Of a stretch of DNA of 58,823 bases, positions 7,610 to 15,320 are shown in pieces. The stretch is from Streptomyces cellulosae. Lineage in GTDB: Bacteria > Actinomycetota > Actinomycetes > Streptomycetales > Streptomycetaceae. How positions within the stretch are numbered: the stretch's first letter is position 1; each line of letters begins with the position of its first letter. Both the position numbers and the translations under genes were made by a program. Under the pieces are notes generated by a model that saw only the letters and a program-made list of their open reading frames with translations, did not search any database and had not been told where the DNA came from. Where the stretch lies: the NCBI GenBank assembly GCA_014655195.1, contig BNBH01000037.1, positions 1-58,823 on the forward strand. The letters run 5' to 3'.

Positions 7610-8971
7610 TCAGGCCGCCCCGCCCGCGTAGTTGCGCAGGAACAGCGCCTCCGCCACCGACAGCCGCTCCAGTTCGTCCGGGGACACGCTCTCGTTCACC
7701 GCGTGGATCCGCGCCTCCGGCTCGCTCAGGCCGATCAGCAGGATCTCCGCCTTCGGGTAGAGGGCGGCGAGCGTGTTGCACAGCGGGATGGAGCCGCCCT
7801 GGCCGGCGTACTGCATCTCCTGGCCGGGGTACGCGACGGCCATCGCGTCCGCCATCGCCTGGTACGCCGGGCTGGCCGGGTCGGCGCGGAACGCCTGGCC
7901 CTGGCCGATCTGCTCGGTGGTGACCCGAGCGCCCCACGGCGTGTGCGACTCCACGTGCGCGCGCAGCAGTTCGGTCGCCTTCGCCGCGTCCATGCCCGGC
8001 GGCACCCGCAGGCTGATCAGCGCCCGCGCGCTCGCCTGCACGGACGGCGTCGCGCCGACCACCGGCGGGCAGTCGATGCCGAGCACGGTGACCGCGGGGC
8101 GCGCCCAGATACGGTCGGCGACCGTGCCGGAGCCGATCAGCTCGACGCCGTCCAGCACCTTGGCGTCCTTGCGGAACTGCTGCTCCTCGTACTGGATGCC
8201 CTCCCAGGCGCTGTCGCCGGACAGCCCGTCGACCGTGGTGCTGCCGTCCTCCGCGCGCAGCGAGTCCAGCACCCGCACCAGCGCGGCCAGCGCGTCGGGC
8301 GCGGCGCCGCCGAACTGCCCGGAGTGCAGGTTGCCCTCGAGCGTGTCGATCCGCACCCGCACCAGCGTCATGCCGCGCAGCGTGGTGGTGACGGTCGGCA
8401 GACCGGCGCGGAAGTTGCCCGCGTCGCCGATGACGATCGTGTCGGCGGTGAGCAGGTCCGGGTGCTCCTCGGCGTACCGCTCCAGACCGCCGGTGCCCTG
8501 CTCCTCCGAGCCCTCCACGATGATCTTGACGTTGACCGGCACGCCGCCGTTCGCCTTCAGGGCACGCAGCGCCAGCAGGTGCATGATGACGCCGCCCTTG
8601 CAGTCGGCGGCGCCGCGCCCGTACCAGCGGCCGTCGCGCTCGGTCAGCTCGAACGGCGGCGTGGTCCAGCCGGCCTCGTCCAGCGGCGGCTGCACGTCGT
8701 AGTGCGCGTACAGCAGCACGGTCTTCGCGCCCTCGGGGCCGGGCAGGTAGCCGTAGACCGACTGGGTGCCGTCCGGGGTGTCGAGCAGCGCGACGTCCCG
8801 GAAGCCCTCGGCGGTGAGCGCGTCGGCGATCCAGCGGGCCGCGCCCTCGCTCTCCTCACGGGGGAACTGGTCGAAGTCCGCCACCGACTTGAAGGCCACC
8901 AGTTCGGTGAGCTCCTCCTTCGCCCTGGGCATCAGTGAGGCGACGGTCACGGCGACCGGATTCGACGACAT
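7610..8971 (-). CDS. M20 family metallopeptidase (dipeptidase)
   Basis: 453 aa. Zinc-site motifs of the M20 family are all present: LLYAHYDVQPP with H90 and D92, GRGAADCKGG with bridging D123, and the EGSEEQG pair E156/E157. The dimerisation lid domain is in the middle, and AGQGGSIPL near the C-terminus carries late active-site residues. It should hydrolyse dipeptides or N-acyl amino acids in the cytoplasm. The ATG at 8971 is favoured over the longer frame because AAGGAG lies correctly upstream. It is divergent from a flavoprotein gene, with two inverted repeats in the shared region. Confidence 0.93.
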   Translation of the reverse strand: MSSNPVAVTVASLMPRAKEELTELVAFKSVADFDQFPREESEGAARWIADALTAEGFRDVALLDTPDGTQSVYGYLPGPEGAKTVLLYAHYDVQPPLDEAGWTTPPFELTERDGRWYGRGAADCKGGVIMHLLALRALKANGGVPVNVKIIVEGSEEQGTGGLERYAEEHPDLLTADTIVIGDAGNFRAGLPTVTTTLRGMTLVRVRIDTLEGNLHSGQFGGAAPDALAALVRVLDSLRAEDGSTTVDGLSGDSAWEGIQYEEQQFRKDAKVLDGVELIGSGTVADRIWARPAVTVLGIDCPPVVGATPSVQASARALISLRVPPGMDAAKATELLRAHVESHTPWGARVTTEQIGQGQAFRADPASPAYQAMADAMAVAYPGQEMQYAGQGGSIPLCNTLAALYPKAEILLIGLSEPEARIHAVNESVSPDELERLSVAEALFLRNYAGGAA

Positions 8972-9006
8972 GGGCACGCTCCTTGTAGGTGCGACGTTGT
9001 GCAAGT

Positions 9007-9024
9007 GCGTACTTCTCGGTACGC
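9007..9024. promoter_or_regulatory. Inverted repeat in the M20/flavoprotein divergent region
   Basis: GCGTAC (9007-9012) and GTACGC (9019-9024) flank a 6-bp spacer, 35 bp upstream of the M20 start codon. It could be an operator of the M20 gene. No regulator gene is adjacent. Confidence 0.4.
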
Positions 9025-9041
9025 GATGATCGTGTGGTGGT

Positions 9042-9073
9042 GCGTGAGTGACCCATGTAAGGGCCACTCACGC
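9042..9073. promoter_or_regulatory. 32-bp inverted repeat in the M20/flavoprotein divergent region
   Basis: GCGTGAGTG (9042-9050) pairs with CACTCACGC (9065-9073); after one mismatch CCC (9052-9054) pairs with GGG (9061-9063) around a 6-nt loop. As it lies between two divergent starts it is more likely an operator or attenuating 5'-leader hairpin than a terminator. Confidence 0.45.
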
Positions 9074-9165
9074 GCCGATCCTCCCACAGCGGACCGTGAC
9101 GACCGCCGCCGTAGGATGCGGGAGGACAGCAGCGGCAGGCGGCGTGATCGGAGCAGCGGACCATC

Positions 9166-10407
9166 GTGAGCAGCGACAACTCTTCGGCGGACGACGTGCG
9201 GCAGGTGTGGGACGTCGTCGTGGTGGGCGCGGGACCCGCGGGGGCGTCGGCGGCCTACGCGGCGGCGGTCGCGGGGCGGCGCGTGCTGCTGCTGGAGAAG
9301 GCGGAGCTGCCCCGCTACAAGACCTGCGGCGGCGGCATCATCGGCCCGTCGCGTGACGCGCTGCCGCCCGGGTTCGAGCTGCCGTTCAAGGACCGGGTGC
9401 ACGCGGTGACGTTCTCCAGCAACGGCCGCTTCAGCCGCACCCGCCGCTCCCGGCAGATGCTCTTCGGGCTCATCAACCGGCCCGAGTTCGACCAGCAGCT
9501 CGTCGAGCACGCGCAGAAGGCCGGGGCCGAACTGCGTACGGGCGTCGCCGTGCAGCGCGTCGAGCAGCACGGCTCGGCCGTGCCGGACCGGCGCACGGTC
9601 GCCGTCGTCCTCCAGGGCGGTGAGACGGTGCTCGCCCGTGCCGTGGTCGGCGCGGACGGCAGCGCGGGCCGTATAGGGGCGCACGTCGGGGTCAAGCTGG
9701 ACCAGGTCGACCTGGGCCTCGAGGCGGAGATCCCGGTGCCGGAGACGGTCGCCGAGGACTGGAAGGGCCGGGTGCTCATCGACTGGGGTCCCATGCCCGG
9801 CAGTTACGGCTGGGTCTTCCCCAAGGGAGACACCCTCACCGTGGGCGTCATCTCACGGCGCGGCGAAGGGGCCGCCACCAAGCGGTACTTGGAGGACTTC
9901 ATCGCCCGGCTGGGTCTCGCCGGATTCGAACCGGCCGTCTCCTCCGGGCATCTGACCCGCTGCCGGGCCGACGACTCGCCGCTGTCCCGCGGCCGGGTGC
10001 TGGTCTGCGGTGACGCGGCGGGGCTGCTGGAGCCGTGGACCCGTGAGGGCATCTCCTTCGCGCTGCGCTCCGGCCGGCTGGCGGGGGAGTGGGCGGTACG
10101 GATCGCCGAGGCGCACGACGCCGTGGACACCCGCCGCCAGGCCCTCAACTACGCGTTCGCCGTGAAGGCGGGCCTCGGCGTCGAGATGAGCGTCGGCAAG
10201 CGGATGCTGGCGGCCTTCGAGCAGCGTCCGGGCGTCTTCCACGCGGTGCTGACGGGCTTCCGCCCGGCGTGGAAGGCGTTCAAGGACATCACGCAGGGGT
10301 CGACGACGCTGGGCGAGCTGGTCCGTACGCATCCGATGGCCCACCGTGCGCTGATGGCGCTGGACCGGCGTCCGGCGGGCGGGGGCGGGGAGGGCGGCGC
10401 CGAGTAG
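9166..10407 (+). CDS. Geranylgeranyl reductase family FAD-dependent oxidoreductase
   Basis: 413 aa. The N-terminal Rossmann motif is VVVVGAGPAGASAAYAAA, followed by LLLEKAELPRYKTCGGG, the family's substrate-loop signature with a conserved cysteine, and the late FAD motif LVCGDAAGLLEPWTREGI. Members reduce isoprenoid double bonds: archaeal lipids, phytyl chains, or one beta-isoprene unit of menaquinone as done by mycobacterial MenJ. A menaquinone role is plausible for a streptomycete, but this is inference. The start is a GTG with GGAG 12 nt upstream. The gene stands alone, divergent from the M20 peptidase. Confidence 0.88.
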   Translation: MSSDNSSADDVRQVWDVVVVGAGPAGASAAYAAAVAGRRVLLLEKAELPRYKTCGGGIIGPSRDALPPGFELPFKDRVHAVTFSSNGRFSRTRRSRQMLFGLINRPEFDQQLVEHAQKAGAELRTGVAVQRVEQHGSAVPDRRTVAVVLQGGETVLARAVVGADGSAGRIGAHVGVKLDQVDLGLEAEIPVPETVAEDWKGRVLIDWGPMPGSYGWVFPKGDTLTVGVISRRGEGAATKRYLEDFIARLGLAGFEPAVSSGHLTRCRADDSPLSRGRVLVCGDAAGLLEPWTREGISFALRSGRLAGEWAVRIAEAHDAVDTRRQALNYAFAVKAGLGVEMSVGKRMLAAFEQRPGVFHAVLTGFRPAWKAFKDITQGSTTLGELVRTHPMAHRALMALDRRPAGGGGEGGAE

Positions 10408-10428
10408 CGGGCGGGGGCAGCTCCGGCC

Positions 10429-10476
10429 GGTGACCGGGGGTCAGTTCTGGACGGTGACCGGGGGTCAGTTCTGGAC
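10429..10476. repeat. Exact 24-bp tandem duplication spanning a stop codon
   Basis: Bases 10429-10452 and 10453-10476 are identical. The inner copy contains the last codons (VQN) and stop of the minus-strand deazaflavin oxidoreductase gene, so the outer copy duplicates coding sequence downstream of the stop. The protein length is unaffected. Confidence 0.9.
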
Positions 10477-10920
10477 GGTGATCCGGAAGACCGGGTGGTC
10501 GGGGGCCGCCGCCAGGATCTCCTCGTCGGAGGACTTGGCGGTGACTCCCTTGAAGTACTGGTTCACCTCCCAGCCCCACTTCTCCAGGTAGGTGCGCAGG
10601 AGCGGCAGCTTCTCCTCGTCGGGGATCTCCACCGCCGTGAAGGTGCGCACCTTGCGGCCCACGCGCAGCTCACCGCCGCCGGCGGCCCGCATGTTGCGCA
10701 CCCACTGGGAGTGGCCGCGCGCCGAGACCAGGTACTGCTGCCCCTCGTAGGTGTGCGGGTTGACGGGGATGCGCTGCATCTGGCCGCTCTTGCGGCCGCG
10801 GACGGACAGCTCGGCGGTGCCGGCCATGCTGATGCCGTGCCGGGCCAGCCAGCCGACGATCCGGTTGAAGCGGGTCGCGACGGGACCGGCGGTGAAGTAG
10901 TACGGGGCGGACGACGACAT
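10465..10920 (-). CDS. Nitroreductase/DUF385 family deazaflavin (F420)-dependent oxidoreductase
   Basis: 151 aa, the usual length of the Ddn-like family. The core reads AELSVRGRKSGQMQRIPVNPHTYEGQQYLVSARG, matching the split-barrel F420-binding proteins in which GRKSG contacts the cofactor phosphate, then HSQWVRNMRA. Mycobacterial Ddn uses reduced F420 to reduce quinones and nitro compounds; the substrate here is unknown. AGGAGG lies ideally upstream of the ATG. It is divergent from a TetR regulator and the shared region contains several palindromes, so local repression is likely. Its 3' end carries a 24-bp tandem duplication. Confidence 0.9.
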   Translation of the reverse strand: MSSSAPYYFTAGPVATRFNRIVGWLARHGISMAGTAELSVRGRKSGQMQRIPVNPHTYEGQQYLVSARGHSQWVRNMRAAGGGELRVGRKVRTFTAVEIPDEEKLPLLRTYLEKWGWEVNQYFKGVTAKSSDEEILAAAPDHPVFRITVQN

Positions 10921-10944
10921 CGGGACCTCCTGGCAGGACGTGGG

Positions 10945-10959
10945 CAGAGCGCCGCTCTG
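10945..10959. promoter_or_regulatory. Palindrome near the deazaflavin oxidoreductase start
   Basis: CAGAGC-gcc-GCTCTG is a perfect 6-3-6 inverted repeat 25 bp upstream of the oxidoreductase start. Its half-site GCTCT recurs in the sites at 10966 and 11019, which suggests one TetR-type binding protein. Confidence 0.5.
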
Positions 10960-10965
10960 TTTTGC

Positions 10966-11031
10966 GAGCACTGCTCTCGCTTTCGACTTCAGTGTGCCCG
11001 CTTCGGCGCGGTGACGCAAGAGCAGTGCTCT
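10966..11031. promoter_or_regulatory. Two related TetR-type operator candidates
   Basis: GAGCACTGCTCTCG at 10966-10979 and GAGCAGTGCTCTCG at 11020-11033 differ by one base. The second lies in a perfect 13-bp palindrome, AGAGCAGTGCTCT (11019-11031). They are about 54 bp apart and flank the probable promoters of the divergent pair. Confidence 0.65.
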
Positions 11032-11072
11032 CGTTTGTGTGCGCCGCTCTTTTTTCGTGGAACACTGACTGC

Positions 11073-11777
11073 ATGACGAGCACACCGCACGGTGCCCGCG
11101 CACGGGCGAGGATCGAGATCACCGCGGCCATCAAGGAGGAGGCGCGCCGGCGGCTCGCCGAGCAGGGCGCCGCCGAGCTGTCCCTGCGGGCCGTGGCCAG
11201 AACGCTCGGCATGGCGTCCTCCGCGATCTACCGCTACTTCCCCAGCCGTGACGACCTGCTGACCGCTCTCATCATCGACGCGTACGACTCCCTCGGCGAG
11301 GCGGCGGAAGCGGCCCTGAAGGCGTCCGCCGGGGCCGCCGCGGGGGAGCGCTGGACGGCCGTGTGCGAGGCCATCCGCGGCTGGGCGCTGGCGCACCCGC
11401 ACGAGTACGCGCTGATCTACGGCTCGCCCGTGCCCGGGTACGCCGCGCCGGCGACCACCGTCCCAGCGGCCTCGCGGGTCGGCTTCGCCCTCATCGAGGT
11501 CGTCCGCGATGCCCACCGGACCGGGGAGCTGGACGTCCCGGCCGTTCCGGCGGACCTGGAGCCGGAGGCCGCGCGCATGGCGGCCGACTTCGTCCCCGAC
11601 CTCCCGCCCGCGGTGGCCCCGGCCTGCGTCGCCGTCTGGGCGCAACTGCTGGGCCTGATCGGCTTCGAGGTCTTCGGCCAGTTCACCCGCATCGTGGAGG
11701 ACCGGGACGCGTTCTTCCGCCACACGATCGGGGGCCTCGCCCGCACGGTGGGGATCCGGCAGGCCGGCCCTTCCTAG
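11073..11777 (+). CDS. TetR/AcrR family transcriptional regulator
   Basis: 234 aa. The N-terminal domain ends in LRAVARTLGMASSAIYRYFPSRDDLLTALI, the TetR recognition helix and YFxSRDxL signature. The C-terminal half (WALAHPHEYALIYGSPVPGY, residues about 100-225) matches the WHG/TetR_C_13 ligand domain. The ATG at 11073 is preferred over the upstream in-frame reading because it begins the normal N-terminal arm. It is divergent from the deazaflavin oxidoreductase gene; paired sites between them suggest it represses both. The ligand is unknown. Confidence 0.92.
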   Translation: MTSTPHGARARARIEITAAIKEEARRRLAEQGAAELSLRAVARTLGMASSAIYRYFPSRDDLLTALIIDAYDSLGEAAEAALKASAGAAAGERWTAVCEAIRGWALAHPHEYALIYGSPVPGYAAPATTVPAASRVGFALIEVVRDAHRTGELDVPAVPADLEPEAARMAADFVPDLPPAVAPACVAVWAQLLGLIGFEVFGQFTRIVEDRDAFFRHTIGGLARTVGIRQAGPS

Positions 11778-11780
11778 GAC

Positions 11781-12090
11781 GCCTCGCGGTGCCGCCCGCA
11801 AGGTGCTCCTGCGACGGGCCCGACGCTTCCTGGGCGGCGGGCCCTCGAGGTCGGCCTGCGGCCCGGCGTCCGAGCTGTGCGCCCTGCGGTTCTGCCTGGG
11901 CGGTGGGCGTGGGCCCTGGTGGTGCTTCCTGGGCTCGCACCCTGCGGTGTCGCCCGCAGGCTGGGCCTGCGACGGGCCGGCGCCTTCCGGGCTCCGTGGC
12001 TCACCGTCGGCCCGCGGCGCCGTGTCTTCTGGGCTGCTCGCCCCGCGGTGCCGTCCGCGCGGGGCCTGCGACCGGCGAGTTCCCCCGGCT
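11781..12090. repeat. Degenerate direct repeats in a 505-bp intergenic region
   Basis: The gap 11778-12282 contains no convincing gene. Copies near 11781-11834, 11939-11991 and 12041-12090 share GCGGTG-y-CG-y-CCGC followed by CCTGCGAC-s-GG and a TTCC-containing tail; a weaker copy sits near 11880-11932. The spacing is irregular. The upstream part of the long open frame here has repeat-driven composition and is not supported as protein. Confidence 0.5.
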
Positions 12091-12204
12091 CCGCCCGCGC
12101 GCCCGGGCTGCTGCCCGGCGTCTCCCGCGCATCCCACCCGTAGCCCGCCCCGTACGGTCCCATGCCGCCCCGAGGCGCCTCCCAGGCCCCGGACCCTGCC
12201 CGGG

Positions 12205-12224
12205 CGTACTCCCCCGGAAGTACG
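12205..12224. promoter_or_regulatory. Inverted repeat upstream of the two-component operon
   Basis: CGTACT (12205-12210) and AGTACG (12219-12224) flank an 8-bp C/G spacer, 58 bp before the sensor kinase start. It could be the response regulator's own site. A similar GCGTAC...GTACGC palindrome with a CCCCGGGG centre occurs at 39336-39357. Confidence 0.5.
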
Positions 12225-12282
12225 TGTGATCACGCCGCCCGGCCGACGTCGCCCGACCGCCGGGGCGTCTAGCGTGGCGGAC

Positions 12283-13557
12283 ATGGACGAGCGGCATGGG
12301 CCCGGCACCGGCCCTCCGGAGCGGTGGCGCCCCGGTGGGCCGCCCCGTTGGTGGCGGTACGGCCCGCCCGGCTGGAGTCGTCGTGCCGCCGAGCGGGACG
12401 AGGACCCGGCGTCGGCCAGGCGCGCCCGGTTGCCGTGGCTCTCCACCGTTCTGTTCACCGCCTTCGTCCTGGTCGGCTCCGGCTTCGCCGACCACGCACA
12501 GGCGGGCGAGCGGGTCGCCCTCGACCCGCTGGGGCGGGTCCTGCTGTTCGTGTCGGGCGTGCTGCTGCTGTGGCGGTGGCGGCGGCCCGTCGCCGTGCTG
12601 TGGGGCACGGTGGCCGCCGTACTCGTCTACCTCGGGGCCGGATATCCGTACGGCCCCGTCCTCCTGACCGTCGCGGTGGCGTGTTTCGCCGCCGTCGTCT
12701 CGGGGCGGCGGTACGCGGCCTGGGCGGCGATGGGGACGCTGTGGGCCGGGCACCTGCTGCTCGTCCATGTGCTGTACCGGTGGCTGCCCCCGTCGGGCGA
12801 CGACGCGGCACCCTGGACCGAGGAGATCGTCGTCGCCGCCTGGGCCGTGGCGCTGCTCGCCGTGTCCGAGCTGGCCCGCGTCCGCCGCGAACAGTGGGCG
12901 CGTGAGCGGGCCGAGCGGGCCCGTGCGGAGCGGCGGCGCGCCGACGAGGAGCGGCTGCGCATCGCCCGCGAACTGCACGACGTGCTCGCGCACAGCATCT
13001 CCGTCATCAACGTGCAGGCCGGCGTCGGACTCGCACTGCTGGACAGCGACCCCGAGCAGGCCCGCACCGCGCTCACCACCATCAAGGCCAAGAGCAAGGA
13101 GGCGCTCGGCGAGGTGCGCCAGGTGCTCGACACCCTGCGCGCCCCCGGAGCCGCCCCGCGCACCCCCGCGCCCGGCCTCGACCGGCTCCCCGAACTGGTC
13201 GAACAGGCCGCGAGCGCCGGACTGACCGTCACCGTCGAGGGTGAGCCGCCCCGGCTGTCGCCCGGCGCCGACCTGGCCGCGTTCCGCATCGTCCAGGAGG
13301 CCCTCACCAACGTCGTACGGCACTCCGGGTCCCGCGACGCGCGCGTGCACATCGGACGGAACGACGGGCAGCTGCGGCTGACGGTCGACGACGACGGGCC
13401 CGCCACCGGCGCCGACGCGGGCGGCACCGGCAACGGGCTCGCCGGGATGCGGGAGAGGGCCGCCGCGCTCGGTGGCACCGTCGAGGCGGGCACCCGCCCG
13501 GACGGAGGGTTCCGCGTGCTCGCCGTCCTGCCGATCCAGACCGAGGAGGACCGGTGA
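12283..13557 (+). CDS. Two-component sensor histidine kinase (NarL-partner, HisKA_3 type)
   Basis: 424 aa. About five membrane helices lie between residues 50 and 195, followed by a charged coiled segment rich in R/E. The dimerisation/phosphoacceptor motif is LRIARELHDVLAHSISVI with H232, as in the HisKA_3 group, and the C-terminal HATPase has AFRIVQEALTNVVRHS (N-box) and GTGNGLAGMRERA (G-box). No extracellular sensor domain is visible, so the signal is probably in the membrane. The start at 12283 gives a usual family length; the frame is open far upstream but repetitive. The stop overlaps the regulator's GTG (GTGA). Confidence 0.93.
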   Translation: MDERHGPGTGPPERWRPGGPPRWWRYGPPGWSRRAAERDEDPASARRARLPWLSTVLFTAFVLVGSGFADHAQAGERVALDPLGRVLLFVSGVLLLWRWRRPVAVLWGTVAAVLVYLGAGYPYGPVLLTVAVACFAAVVSGRRYAAWAAMGTLWAGHLLLVHVLYRWLPPSGDDAAPWTEEIVVAAWAVALLAVSELARVRREQWARERAERARAERRRADEERLRIARELHDVLAHSISVINVQAGVGLALLDSDPEQARTALTTIKAKSKEALGEVRQVLDTLRAPGAAPRTPAPGLDRLPELVEQAASAGLTVTVEGEPPRLSPGADLAAFRIVQEALTNVVRHSGSRDARVHIGRNDGQLRLTVDDDGPATGADAGGTGNGLAGMRERAAALGGTVEAGTRPDGGFRVLAVLPIQTEEDR

Positions 13558-14219
13558 TCCATGTGGTGCTCGCCGACGACCAGTCGCTGGTCAGGGCGGG
13601 ATTCCGCGCTCTGCTCGACGCACAGCCGGACATCGAGGTGGCCGGTGAGGCGGCCGACGGCGAGGAGGCCCTGCGCCTGATCCGCGAGCTGCGGCCCGAC
13701 GCCGTGCTGATGGACATCCGCATGCCCGCCCTGGACGGCCTCGCCGCCACCCGCCGCGTCACCGAGGACCCGGACCTCGGCGACGTGAAGGTGGTCATGC
13801 TCACCACCTTCGAACTGGACGAGTACGTCTTCGAGGCGATCCGCTCGGGCGCCTCCGGCTTCCTGGTGAAGGACACCGAGCCCGACGAACTGCTGCGCGC
13901 GGTACGGGCCGTGGTGGAGGGCGACGCCCTGCTGTCGCCGAGCGTGACACGCCGGCTGATCGCCGAGTTCGCCGCCCGCTCCAAGGAACCGGCCGCCGTC
14001 GGCGCCCTGTCGGAGCTGACCGAGCGGGAGCGGGAGGTGATGGCGCTGGTCGGGCTCGGCCTGACCAACGAGGAGATCGCCCGCCGTCTGGTGGTGAGCC
14101 CGCTCACCGCCAAGACCCACGTCAGCCGCACCATGGTGAAGCTGGGCGCCCGCGACCGCGCCCAACTGGTCGTCCTCGCCTACGAGTCGGGGCTCGTGCG
14201 GCCGGGCTGGCTGGGCTGA
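13554..14219 (+). CDS. NarL/FixJ family response regulator (LuxR-type HTH)
   Basis: 221 aa. The receiver domain has the acidic pocket D8/D9, the phosphoacceptor D54 in VLMDIRMPALDG, T/S in MLTTFE and the lysine in FLVKDT. The C-terminal LuxR helix-turn-helix reads LTEREREVMALVGLGLTNEEIARRLVVSPLTAKTHVSRTMVKLGARDRAQLV. It is the output partner of the overlapping kinase. A GTG start overlaps the kinase stop by 4 bases, so production is coupled. Targets are unknown apart from a possible autoregulatory repeat at 12205. Its 3' end overlaps a convergent small membrane protein gene by 40 bp. Confidence 0.95.
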   Translation: MIHVVLADDQSLVRAGFRALLDAQPDIEVAGEAADGEEALRLIRELRPDAVLMDIRMPALDGLAATRRVTEDPDLGDVKVVMLTTFELDEYVFEAIRSGASGFLVKDTEPDELLRAVRAVVEGDALLSPSVTRRLIAEFAARSKEPAAVGALSELTEREREVMALVGLGLTNEEIARRLVVSPLTAKTHVSRTMVKLGARDRAQLVVLAYESGLVRPGWLG

Positions 14220-14485
14220 GACGCCCGCCGGAACCGCACCAGGACGGACACGGTCCGGACGGCGAACAGCGCCCCCGCGAGCACACCGCCCCCGCGCACC
14301 AGCACCGTCTCCACCACCCCCGGCAGCGCGAACAGCAGCGCCGGGCCCGCCACCGCGCCGAACACCACGGCCGCCGCGAAGGCCGCGCTGCACAGCGCGT
14401 ACCCGATCTCGACGGTGATCGCGTCCCGTTCGGCCTGACCGCGCCGGCCGTTCCCGCGTGTCTGACGTCCCCCGTGTTCACGCAT
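14180..14485 (-). CDS. Small two-helix membrane protein (DUF6332-like)
   Basis: 101 aa. A basic N-terminus ends in QAERDAITVEIGYALCSA, followed by two hydrophobic helices at about 28-50 and 55-78 and a basic tail. The ERDAxTVEIGYAL entry matches what I recall of the streptomycete DUF6332 family; this is from memory. There is no good ribosome site before the ATG. It may be translated with the isomerase-like gene 46 bp upstream on the same strand. Its end overlaps the response regulator gene by 40 bp in opposite orientation. Function unknown. Confidence 0.55.
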   Translation of the reverse strand: MREHGGRQTRGNGRRGQAERDAITVEIGYALCSAAFAAAVVFGAVAGPALLFALPGVVETVLVRGGGVLAGALFAVRTVSVLVRFRRASQPSQPGRTSPDS

Positions 14486-14531
14486 GCCGGGAGTGAAACA
14501 GGCGGGCGGCCGGCGGGCAAGCACCCCGGAC

Positions 14532-15266
14532 TCAGACGATCGCGGACGTCTCCCGCCACAGCTCCGCGAGCGCCGCGTCACCCGTCACCGTCGGCACGGG
14601 CAGCCGGTTCCACAGCGACAGATACAGCTCGGCCGCCGGACCGGACACCTCGCACTCCGCGTCCCCGGCCGCGTCCCGCGTGGTCACCGGTGGCTCCTGC
14701 GACAGACGTACGGTCCACACCGCGTCCGCGTCCGTCGCGCGCACCCGGAGCACGCGCGGCTCGGGGGTGCGGACGCGGCTCCGGCGGCGGGCGTGGAAGC
14801 CGCGCAGCAGTTCGTCGACGCCGTCCACCGCGAAGTCCGTGGCGACGGGCGTCGGTTCGCCACCGAGCGCGGTCTCCGCGTCGTAGCGGTGCACGGCCGT
14901 CTCGTGGGCCTGGCGGCGGGCCCAGAAGCCGAGCCCGGTCTCGGCGGCGGGCAGGAACGTCCAGCACTCCACGTCCGGCTTCGCCTCGCGGAGCGTGTCG
15001 AGCAGCGCGCGGTGGCCGGCGCGGTACCAGGCGACCAGCTGCGGACCGTCCAGGTCCGGGTGCTCCTCCATCGGGCGGGGCGTCGTACACGCGTCGGCGA
15101 CGAAGCCCGCCGCCCACCGGTGCACCACGCCCGTGTGCCGCAGCAGGTCCCGCACCCGCCAGTCCGGGCAGGCGGGAACGGGCGCGTCCGGCCCCGCCTG
15201 CTCCGCCGCGTCGGCCAGCGCGCGGCCCTCGTGATCGAGTATCTCCAGGTACCGGTCAGTCTCCAT
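14532..15266 (-). CDS. Maleylpyruvate isomerase family mycothiol-dependent enzyme
   Basis: 244 aa. The N-terminal DinB-like four-helix domain starts PACPDWRVRDLLRHTGVVHRW and continues to FWARRQAHETAVHRYDAE; these supply the histidine/glutamate metal ligands seen in mycothiol-dependent maleylpyruvate isomerase (candidate ligands H44 or H49, and the HETAVH pair). The C-terminal MDMPI_C-like domain runs from about residue 155. Such proteins are thought to transfer or isomerise using mycothiol, the actinobacterial thiol; the true substrate is unknown. It precedes the small membrane protein gene on the same strand. Confidence 0.85.
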   Translation of the reverse strand: METDRYLEILDHEGRALADAAEQAGPDAPVPACPDWRVRDLLRHTGVVHRWAAGFVADACTTPRPMEEHPDLDGPQLVAWYRAGHRALLDTLREAKPDVECWTFLPAAETGLGFWARRQAHETAVHRYDAETALGGEPTPVATDFAVDGVDELLRGFHARRRSRVRTPEPRVLRVRATDADAVWTVRLSQEPPVTTRDAAGDAECEVSGPAAELYLSLWNRLPVPTVTGDAALAELWRETSAIV

Positions 15267-15320
15267 GGCCGGGAGTCTGCCCCACCAAGGGCCGCCGCGA
15301 TCAGTGCTTTTCCCGGCACC

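Noticed and set aside
6140..8938. 932-codon plus-strand frame over the Nudix fusion and M20 genes
   Set aside because: It is out of frame with the Nudix box and antisense to the M20 motifs, both of which are intact in the chosen frames.
11803..12282. N-terminal extension of the sensor kinase by 160 residues
   Set aside because: The frame is open but the translation is repeat-derived Ala/Gly/Pro/Arg with no domain, and the start at 12283 gives a normal family length.
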